Source of the DNA: Archaeoglobales archaeon
GTDB taxonomy: Archaea > Halobacteriota > Archaeoglobi > Archaeoglobales > Archaeoglobaceae
NCBI GenBank assembly: GCA_003662985.1
Contig: QMZD01000086.1
Location: forward strand, 1-7,162
Reading direction: 5' to 3'
DNA: 7,162 nucleotides
In this document: positions 1 to 5,078 of the stretch, in pieces
Layout: every line of letters begins with the position of its first letter
Position numbering within the stretch: the stretch's first letter is position 1
Translations under genes and position numbers: made by a program
Notes under the pieces: generated by a model
The model's database searches: none
What the model was told of the DNA's origin: nothing
Seen by the model: only the letters and a program-made list of their open reading frames with translations

Positions 1-6
1 GTAATA

Positions 7-1572
7 ATGAAATTAGACAGGGAATCCCAACCGGATGAAGTGGATCAGACCAAATTGGATAAAAAAATGAGAGAGAATTTTGATGAACTTTTGAATGCCA
101 AGAAACAATTGATTCTTTACGGACCTCCCGGCACGGGAAAAACCTATTTAGCAAATAAATATTTGGAAGACAAGCCTAAAGAATATTCTTTTACCAAAAA
201 AGACTTCGAAGAGAGTTTGAGATTCTACTGGTATTCAATAAATCCCAAAATGTGGGATTACACACAACTTAAGCCTAATTTTGAGATAAGTTTAGCTACA
301 AAGAGAAAGGCGAAAGTAGCCTTTGAGGAGATACAGGATGGCGACCTCATTTTCATATATGTTGGAGGAAATGTTGGTAGAATATATGCTCTTGGAGAAT
401 GTTTCTTTGATGGAGAAGAACCCAAATTTAGAGTTGTAAAACTTGTAGACGGACCTACTTGGAAAGAGATGAAAGAAGACCCCGAACTATCAAAATCTTT
501 ACCAGTAAGAATGGGGGCAAGAGCGACCCTGATCCCGCTGACCCCTTCAGATTCAAAGAGAATGATCGAATTAATTGGACTCGATACTAATGAATTGTCA
601 ATATTTAAGGAATCAAAGGAAAGTTATAAAGCCTTCGATTGGGTAACATTTCATCAATCTTACTCCTATGAGGAGTTCGTTGAAGGACTTAGACCGAGAA
701 CAGAGGATGGAAACATTCGGTATGAGGTTGAAGAGGGAATTTTCAAAAGAATCTGCAGAGATGCTTTCAACGCATTAATGGCATCATGTGGTATAGACGT
801 TCGATGGAACGGGGGCTCAGATGTCTCGTTAGCAAGAATTGATGAATACAGGAAAAGAGTAGAAGATAAATTGAATGGGAACGATTACCCTAAATTCTAC
901 CTCATAATTGATGAGATAAACAGAGGGGATATTTCAAGAATCTTCGGTGAGCTTATATCTCTGCTTGAGGCTGACAAAAGATTATTTTCCGAGAATGAAC
1001 TTGTAGTTACACTTCCCTATTCAAAGACAAAATTTGGAGTTCCACCAAATCTCTACATAATTGGAACCATGAACACGGCTGACAGAAGCATCGCTTTAAT
1101 TGATGTAGCTTTAAGGCGGAGATTTGGGTTTATCGAGCTGATGCCCAACTATAAAGCTCTGATGAGAGAGTTTGGCTTGATTCAAGATATAGATGACACG
1201 GCAGCTATAGAAAAGATTGAGAAATGGGATATCGATTCGATGCCTGAGAACTCGGAAGGGATTAAAAAACTCGCTGTAAAAGTTCTTTATAGCTTGAACG
1301 AGAGGATTAAGGAGAAATACGACAGAGACCATCAGATAGGTCACAGCTATTTCTTCAAGCTGAAAGATGCTGGAGAGAAAGCGGAGGTAGAGGAAACATT
1401 GAAACAAATCTGGTACTTTGAGATTCTTCCACTTCTCCAAGAGTACTTCTACGACAGTCCAGAGAAGCTGAAAGAGGTTTTGAATGGGAAATTCGTTGAG
1501 GTTAAGGAGAACTACTTTGATTTAAAGAAAGAGGATGATTTCATCGCCGCTTTGAAAGAGATTGCGAGGTGA
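7..1572 (+). CDS. mcrB: McrB-type AAA+ GTPase with nested EVE-like domain (5' end possibly incomplete)
   Basis: Motor and target-recognition subunit of a McrBC modification-dependent restriction system. In this family the AAA+ ring hydrolyses GTP to translocate DNA and is stimulated by McrC. Visible motifs: Walker A GPPGTGKT at residues 39-46; the family stretch FHQSYSYEEFVEG at 215-227; Walker B LIIDEINR at about 299-306; the McrB signature MNTADRS at 355-361; ALRRRF at 368-373 with likely arginine fingers; and the C-terminal DHQIGHSYF at 441-449. Residues about 71-195 do not belong to the AAA+ core. They resemble an EVE/PUA-like domain (FYWYSINPKMW at 73-83, GDLIFIYVGGNVGRIYALG at 112-130), a fold that in restriction proteins binds modified bases. 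E. coli McrB instead carries its reader at the N terminus. The frame stays open to the window edge (GTA ATA before the ATG), so the true start could lie upstream, though residues 1-38 look like a normal lead-in to the P-loop. The end overlaps mcrC by 4 bases. Confidence 0.93.
   Translation: MKLDRESQPDEVDQTKLDKKMRENFDELLNAKKQLILYGPPGTGKTYLANKYLEDKPKEYSFTKKDFEESLRFYWYSINPKMWDYTQLKPNFEISLATKRKAKVAFEEIQDGDLIFIYVGGNVGRIYALGECFFDGEEPKFRVVKLVDGPTWKEMKEDPELSKSLPVRMGARATLIPLTPSDSKRMIELIGLDTNELSIFKESKESYKAFDWVTFHQSYSYEEFVEGLRPRTEDGNIRYEVEEGIFKRICRDAFNALMASCGIDVRWNGGSDVSLARIDEYRKRVEDKLNGNDYPKFYLIIDEINRGDISRIFGELISLLEADKRLFSENELVVTLPYSKTKFGVPPNLYIIGTMNTADRSIALIDVALRRRFGFIELMPNYKALMREFGLIQDIDDTAAIEKIEKWDIDSMPENSEGIKKLAVKVLYSLNERIKEKYDRDHQIGHSYFFKLKDAGEKAEVEETLKQIWYFEILPLLQEYFYDSPEKLKEVLNGKFVEVKENYFDLKKEDDFIAALKEIAR
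1566..1572 (+). promoter_or_regulatory. Ribosome-binding site at mcrB/mcrC junction
   Basis: GAGGTGA matches seven consecutive bases of the archaeal Shine-Dalgarno consensus GGAGGTGAT. It contains the GTG proposed as the mcrC start and the TGA that ends mcrB, and lies 8 bases before an in-frame TTG at 1581. Either GTG 1569 is the start with only a weak upstream site, or this element drives initiation at TTG 1581. Confidence 0.5.
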
Positions 1573-2906
1573 AACTTATTTTGAAAACAGGTGAAACCCT
1601 CACGCTCCTCGAATATAGCTCTATAGATTATGAAATTGTAGATGATGTAAATGAAGAGGGTGTCAGAGAAAGCGAAGGCGAGCCAAAGCTCTACATCACC
1701 GATAGATCGTTGAGACAGCTTGAGAAGCTTAATGAGACGCAAAAGTTCATCGAAATCTACAGAAACAGACTGAAAGCCTTGAACTACGATGGTGTTGTGA
1801 GGGTTGGGAACATCAGCCTTGAGGTCTTACCAAAATTTCTTGAGGGAGACATCGACGAGATAAAGCCAACCATCATGTCGAATCTGCTCGTCATGCTCAG
1901 CTATGCAAGGAGATTGAGTATAAAGGAAGTAGACATCGCCAAACTCGATTTAAGAAACGATTTCTTTGAGATTTTCGTGTATCTCTTCTCAAAGAACTTG
2001 CTTAATCTGCTAAAGGTGAAGCAGGACAGAGGTTATGTGAGAAGGAGCGATGAGCTGAGGTTCATAAGGGAAAAGATTGAAGTTAGAAAGTACGGGAATC
2101 CGGCGAGGCTCCACAAGATCCCTTGCATCTTTCACGAGAGGTCGATGGATACACCGATAAACAGAACAATAAAGTACACCTGCTATTTACTCTTAAAACT
2201 CATTAGGAGCGAAGATACCTTTAGACTCCTCAAACAGATAATCTCAGTTCTCGATCCCGTCAGACTCGAACCCATACCTTTGGATATCGCAGCAAAGATA
2301 AGCTTTAACAGGCTAAATCAGGAGTTCAGACCTTATATAGAGACATGCATAAACTTTCTTAGAGGCTTCTCGCTAACACTTCAGGCTTCGAAAGTTGAAT
2401 TCTTCTCTCTGATGATCCCGATGGAGAAGCTCTTCGAGGAATTCATCTCAACCCTTCTTGAAGAGAGATTCCAAGATTTTTTCAAAGCTAAACCAGTCCC
2501 TCAAAAAAGTGTTGGATATTTGGCTGTTAGAGAAGACAAAGGAGAATTTTCCTTAATCCCAGATATTGTAATCGAGAAGAATGGGAAGAAATACCTGATA
2601 GATACAAAGTACAAGCTTCTAAACCCTGAGGATAGGAAGCTGGGTGTCTCCCAACAGGATCTCTATCAGATGCATGCTTACGCTGCAAAAACCAGGGCTG
2701 AGAAGATTTTACTTCTGTATCCTCATTTTAAAGGTGAGGAAGTTCCACAGACGAAATGGGATCTTGAGTTTGAGGGCTGGAGAACCGAACTCTTTGTGAG
2801 AACTGTGAATCTCCACTACGACCTTCGAAAGGAAGAGGATAGGTTTATTGATGAGCTTGAAAGCGTTTTGGGATGTTTGGTTAGCGGGGAGGAATTACAT
2901 GCTTAA
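1569..2906 (+). CDS. mcrC: McrC, PD-(D/E)XK nuclease subunit of McrBC restriction system
   Basis: DNA-cleaving partner of McrB. In the known complex McrC docks on the McrB ring, stimulates its GTPase and supplies the endonuclease site. The 445 residues show an N-terminal part that in the family contacts McrB, with a helical middle (about 95-300), and a C-terminal PD-(D/E)XK fold. The catalytic signature is P331-D332 followed by D345-T346-K347. The 13-residue spacing equals that of the catalytic Asp244, Asp257 and Lys259 known for E. coli McrC. QQDLYQMHAYA (362-372) fits the conserved Q/Y helix after the active site. All key residues are present, so the enzyme looks intact. The GTG start overlaps the mcrB stop (GTGA), implying translational coupling. 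An in-frame TTG at 1581 is a serious alternative, because GAGGTGA at 1566-1572 is a strong ribosome-binding site 8 bases before it. That start gives 441 residues and loses only four. Confidence 0.93.
   Translation: MKLILKTGETLTLLEYSSIDYEIVDDVNEEGVRESEGEPKLYITDRSLRQLEKLNETQKFIEIYRNRLKALNYDGVVRVGNISLEVLPKFLEGDIDEIKPTIMSNLLVMLSYARRLSIKEVDIAKLDLRNDFFEIFVYLFSKNLLNLLKVKQDRGYVRRSDELRFIREKIEVRKYGNPARLHKIPCIFHERSMDTPINRTIKYTCYLLLKLIRSEDTFRLLKQIISVLDPVRLEPIPLDIAAKISFNRLNQEFRPYIETCINFLRGFSLTLQASKVEFFSLMIPMEKLFEEFISTLLEERFQDFFKAKPVPQKSVGYLAVREDKGEFSLIPDIVIEKNGKKYLIDTKYKLLNPEDRKLGVSQQDLYQMHAYAAKTRAEKILLLYPHFKGEEVPQTKWDLEFEGWRTELFVRTVNLHYDLRKEEDRFIDELESVLGCLVSGEELHA
2888..2892 (+). promoter_or_regulatory. 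Ribosome-binding site deciding the CARF-like gene start
   Basis: GGAGG ends 6 bases before ATG 2899 and lies inside the mcrC coding sequence. It supports ATG 2899 as the start rather than the in-frame ATGs at 2848 and 2851, which would add 17 or 16 residues that only re-read mcrC in another frame. Confidence 0.75.
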
Positions 2907-3372
2907 AGCCTACATAACCATCCTCGGAAGATCAACCTGGGCTTTGCTTAACACCTACTATGCTGTTTTAATGGAGAAAGCCTACTTTCCAGACTCAGTT
3001 TACATTTACGCCGAAGAAATCTACTCAGAAGAATTAAAGAAAGCAGTAGAGGGAATAAAGATTCTGAGCGAGGAATTCGGCTTCATGCCCGAGATCTTCA
3101 CTGAAATAGTAAGCGAAGCAGACTTCATCAACGCAGGAAAGGAGATAAGCCAGCTTGTAAAGAGACTGAAGGAAGAAGGACACAAAATAGCCATTGATAT
3201 TACTCCCGGCAGGAAAGCATTAGTTGCAGCAGCCCTAATTCCAGCTGTAAAATACAGAATGGACCACGTTTTTTATCTGTCTGTTAAGAGGCTGGAAGCC
3301 AAACCTTACATGATGATTCCTCTCTCAATCCAAGAGCTGAAGGACTTCGCGGAGGTTAAGAATGAACAGTGA
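2899..3372 (+). CDS. Small single-domain CARF-like protein (predicted cyclic-oligonucleotide sensor)
   Basis: Predicted ligand-sensing protein of 157 residues from ATG 2899. The start follows a strong GGAGG, and the overlap with mcrC is 8 bases. It reads as a Rossmann-like alpha/beta fold of CARF type: strand 1 AYITILG (4-10), then a polar loop G10-R11-S12-T13; strand 2 SVYIYAEE (33-40); a final core strand IAID (97-100) running into D100-x-T102-x-G104-x-K106, which resembles the D-x-T-G-G-T/K-K ligand loop of CARF proteins; then strand HVFYLSV (123-129). CARF domains bind cyclic oligoadenylates or related nucleotides and usually switch on a fused nuclease. No effector domain, membrane segment or HTH is visible here. 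The next gene encodes a PIN nuclease and starts inside this one, so the sensor and effector are plausibly separate subunits of one complex. The family call rests on motif resemblance only; another Rossmann-fold protein is possible. Confidence 0.72.
   Translation: MLKAYITILGRSTWALLNTYYAVLMEKAYFPDSVYIYAEEIYSEELKKAVEGIKILSEEFGFMPEIFTEIVSEADFINAGKEISQLVKRLKEEGHKIAIDITPGRKALVAAALIPAVKYRMDHVFYLSVKRLEAKPYMMIPLSIQELKDFAEVKNEQ
3351..3356 (+). promoter_or_regulatory. Ribosome-binding site of the PIN gene
   Basis: GGAGGT lies 5 bases before ATG 3362, inside the 3' end of the CARF-like gene. It fixes the PIN gene start and indicates that the two genes are read from one transcript. Confidence 0.75.
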
Positions 3373-4342
3373 GCAAATCATAACTAAGGATGAACTCCAG
3401 ATCCTTCTAAATTTGATTGATGAGCTGAGCATGATGTATCCTTTGTACAGTCACTTCCAGCTTCTTTCTGCTAAACCAGAAGAAGATAGTTACAAACTCA
3501 AAATTTTACAGGGAGAAATGGATTTTCCAGAGGCGAATGAGTTTCCCAGCTACTCCGATTTTGCTAGCTGCCTGCTCTCAGCCGGAGTGATCGATTATTC
3601 TAATTTAAGGAAGTTCGAGGAGCTGGTTAAAAGCTATAGTAACATGAAGAAGAGGGTTTACTTCTGCCCTGACACGAATGTAGTCTACCATCGCTTTCTA
3701 ACAAATTATTTAGACCCTTCAAAGAATATTCTGCTTGTAGACACGGTTAAAGAAGAGATAGAAGCCTCCCTCAACCACAAGTACTCTCCTCAGCAAATTG
3801 CTGAATTGAAGAAAGAAGCCAGATATCAGCATTTCCTCCTCGACGAATTCGTCAACAGAAGGATGAAGAAGTCTCGTCTCGCTTGCATCGCCATGAAAGA
3901 GTACAGGGAGCTCAGAAAGTATGCCATCGAGATCGAAGGCGTTGAGAGGTCAACCAGCGATAAAGAAGCGAATGATAGGATTATAGTTAAAACCCTCAGG
4001 AGATTCGAAAGGGATAGAGCTGCTCTTCCAGTTCTTCTGACTGCCGACAGGCAGATGGCAGATTTATGCAAGATGGAAGAAATTGAGTATTTCTTCTTTG
4101 AAGTCCCTCATGCTGTAGATGCCAAGAAATGCTCGTCCAAAGCCATGCTCAACCTAATCTACAATCTCGCTATGGTCTTTGGAGTTATAAGACTGAACAG
4201 CGTTGTCATATTCGGAGAATTCAAAGGAAAGAACAGTATTGACAATCTGAAGCTCAGATTCCTCGATGATAACCTTTATCAAAGCTTCGACAGACATCTT
4301 AAAATCTGCAGGAGGTTGATGAAGCTTGGGGTCGAAGCGTAA
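3362..4342 (+). CDS. PIN-domain ribonuclease with N- and C-terminal extensions
   Basis: Predicted metal-dependent ribonuclease of 326 residues. The PIN core spans about 98-248. Strand VYFCPDTNVVYH (99-110) carries D104 and N106. VKEEIEASL (129-137) supplies the second acidic site (E131, E132 or E134). SDKEANDRIIVKTL (199-212) gives D200 and D205. The last strand VLLTADRQMADL (224-235) gives D229 and D234. This order (D-x-N, E, D, then T-x-D-like) is the PIN active-site pattern, so the nuclease appears intact. The protein is much longer than the roughly 130-residue VapC-type toxins. Residues 1-95 are mostly helical and residues 250-326 mixed; I recognise neither part. No small antitoxin gene is adjacent; the upstream partner is instead the CARF-like protein, overlapped by 11 bases. 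I infer a ligand-controlled RNase acting on RNA in the cytoplasm. A VapC-like toxin kept in check by its neighbour is the alternative. Confidence 0.85.
   Translation: MNSEQIITKDELQILLNLIDELSMMYPLYSHFQLLSAKPEEDSYKLKILQGEMDFPEANEFPSYSDFASCLLSAGVIDYSNLRKFEELVKSYSNMKKRVYFCPDTNVVYHRFLTNYLDPSKNILLVDTVKEEIEASLNHKYSPQQIAELKKEARYQHFLLDEFVNRRMKKSRLACIAMKEYRELRKYAIEIEGVERSTSDKEANDRIIVKTLRRFERDRAALPVLLTADRQMADLCKMEEIEYFFFEVPHAVDAKKCSSKAMLNLIYNLAMVFGVIRLNSVVIFGEFKGKNSIDNLKLRFLDDNLYQSFDRHLKICRRLMKLGVEA
4311..4316 (+). promoter_or_regulatory. Ribosome-binding site supporting the TTG start of the HAD gene
   Basis: GGAGGT lies 9 bases before TTG 4326. The HAD frame has a stop (TGA) at 4320-4322, so TTG 4326 is the only plausible initiation codon ahead of the catalytic aspartates. 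The next GTG, at 4359, would delete the first strand of the fold. The site lies within the PIN gene. Confidence 0.6.
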
Positions 4343-5009
4343 TCTTAAAATTAAGGCTGTGATCTTCGACATGGACAATACCTTATTCGACTTTGTTGAA
4401 GCTAAGATAAGGGCTTGTAAAGCAGTTTGCAATCATATAAACCAAAAAGATGAGAGAAAGCTTTTGAACTACTTCCTCAGAAACATGCATAATCTTGAAG
4501 GGCATGACAACATAGCAGATTATCTAAGAGATAAAGGAGTTTACAGCGATGACCTATTTAACGAGTGCTGCAGAATCTACGAAGAGGTTAAGCTTGATAC
4601 TATTAAACCCTATCCCGGCGTAAAAAAGGTGCTGGAAACTCTTAAAAGAGTCGGACTTAAGCTTGCAGTCGTTACCGATGCTTTGAATGGGAATGCCGTT
4701 AAAAGACTGAAAAAAGCTGGCTTAATTGATTATTTCAATGTCATAGTTTCAGCTGATATGACTGGTAGAAGAAAGCCAGAACCAGATTCGATCCTACTTG
4801 CATTGAATAAACTCGGTGTTAGGCCTGAAGAAGCGATTCTCGTTGGAGATAGCCTTAGAAGAGACATAGAAGCTGGTAAGAAATTAGGAATGGTTACCAT
4901 TTATGCCGCCTATGGTGACAGGAATTTTTTTGAGATTACTAAAGGAGTAGCTGATTACATTATTTACAGAGCGGAAAAAATCCTCAGCGTAATAGGATTA
5001 AATAGTTAG
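4326..5009 (+). CDS. HAD-superfamily phosphohydrolase
   Basis: Haloacid-dehalogenase-type phosphatase of 227 residues, complete. Motif I is D15-M-D17-N-T (nucleophile D15, acid/base D17). Motif II is T117 in VVTDAL. Motif III is K150 in RKPEP. Motif IV is GDSLRRD with D175 and D180. The helical cap lies between motifs I and II, at about residues 22-92, as in the subfamily I (phosphoglycolate phosphatase/beta-phosphoglucomutase-like) group. The N terminus FDMDNTLFDFVEAK is typical of a HAD family common in euryarchaea; its substrate there is not something I can state. It overlaps the PIN gene by 17 bases and uses a TTG start, so it is probably cotranscribed with the defence genes. It may act on a phosphorylated nucleotide or RNA end made by the system, or be a core metabolic gene at the edge of the island. 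The sequence does not decide between these. Confidence 0.88.
   Translation: MGSKRNLKIKAVIFDMDNTLFDFVEAKIRACKAVCNHINQKDERKLLNYFLRNMHNLEGHDNIADYLRDKGVYSDDLFNECCRIYEEVKLDTIKPYPGVKKVLETLKRVGLKLAVVTDALNGNAVKRLKKAGLIDYFNVIVSADMTGRRKPEPDSILLALNKLGVRPEEAILVGDSLRRDIEAGKKLGMVTIYAAYGDRNFFEITKGVADYIIYRAEKILSVIGLNS
4998..5004 (+). promoter_or_regulatory. Possible archaeal TATA box for the PLD-helicase gene
   Basis: TTAAATA lies at the end of the HAD gene in the AT-rich stretch before the only intergenic gap. A transcript starting about 25 bases downstream would begin near 5028 and leave a short leader before ATG 5065. The match is weak, no clear BRE element is seen, and readthrough from the upstream operon is equally possible. 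Confidence 0.2.
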
Positions 5010-5018
5010 GAACCTAAC
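5005..5018 (+). repeat. 14-base palindrome GTTAGG-AA-CCTAAC, possible operator
   Basis: Perfect 6-base inverted repeat around a 2-base centre, overlapping the HAD stop codon (TAG 5007-5009). The 2-base spacer is too short for a good RNA hairpin and no T-run follows, so it does not look like a terminator. Its position between the candidate TATA box and the helicase start suits a dimeric repressor site, but no regulator gene is visible in the window. Confidence 0.35.
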
Positions 5019-5024
5019 AACAAA

Positions 5025-5029
5025 GGAGG
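5025..5029 (+). promoter_or_regulatory. GGAGG ribosome-binding site without an obvious long gene
   Basis: A textbook GGAGG lies 35 bases before the preferred helicase start, too far to serve it. The first ATG after it, at 5043 (13 bases away), opens an 11-codon frame ending with TAA at 5076-5078, which overlaps the helicase start in another frame. It could serve a leader peptide, mark an ancestral start, or be chance. Confidence 0.35.
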
Positions 5030-5042
5030 AAAAATTAAGTTA

Positions 5043-5078
5043 ATGGATAAAGATGGTGATAACAATGGATACTTTTAA
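5043..5078 (+). other. Eleven-codon possible leader ORF overlapping the helicase start
   Basis: The frame encodes MDKDGDNNGYF and stops. It follows GGAGG at 5025-5029 and overlaps the first codons of the helicase gene. If translated it could couple or attenuate helicase initiation. A frame this short is expected often by chance, and the spacing of 13 bases is long. Confidence 0.15.
5055..5060 (+). promoter_or_regulatory. Ribosome-binding site deciding the helicase start
   Basis: GGTGAT matches the 3' half of the consensus GGAGGTGAT and ends 4 bases before ATG 5065. It favours ATG 5065 over the in-frame ATG 5053 and GTG 5056, which overlap or adjoin the site and lack one of their own at normal spacing. 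The frame is closed upstream by TAA at 5041-5043. Confidence 0.5.

Noticed and set aside
1111..1440. Minus-strand open frame of 109 codons
   Set aside because: It lies entirely within mcrB, has no recognisable domain or ribosome-binding site, and reads like the complement of an AT-rich gene.
1512..1742. Minus-strand open frame of 76 codons across the mcrB/mcrC junction
   Set aside because: It is antisense to two well-supported genes and encodes a low-information hydrophobic sequence.
2848..2898. Longer N terminus for the CARF-like protein starting at ATG 2848
   Set aside because: It would only re-read mcrC coding sequence in another frame, adds residues ahead of the first core strand, and ignores the strong GGAGG placed 6 bases before ATG 2899.
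3826..4432. Two minus-strand frames (3826-4071 and 4154-4432)
   Set aside because: They are antisense to the PIN and HAD catalytic regions, and no protein family is recognisable.
5005..5018. Palindrome as a transcription terminator
   Set aside because: The two-base centre is too short for a stable hairpin, and it is not followed by a T-run; archaeal termination relies mainly on T-runs.
5053..5058. ATG 5053 or GTG 5056 as the helicase start
   Set aside because: They are in frame, but neither has a ribosome-binding site at normal distance. GGTGAT at 5055-5060 is placed for ATG 5065, which was preferred; the difference is only a few residues.
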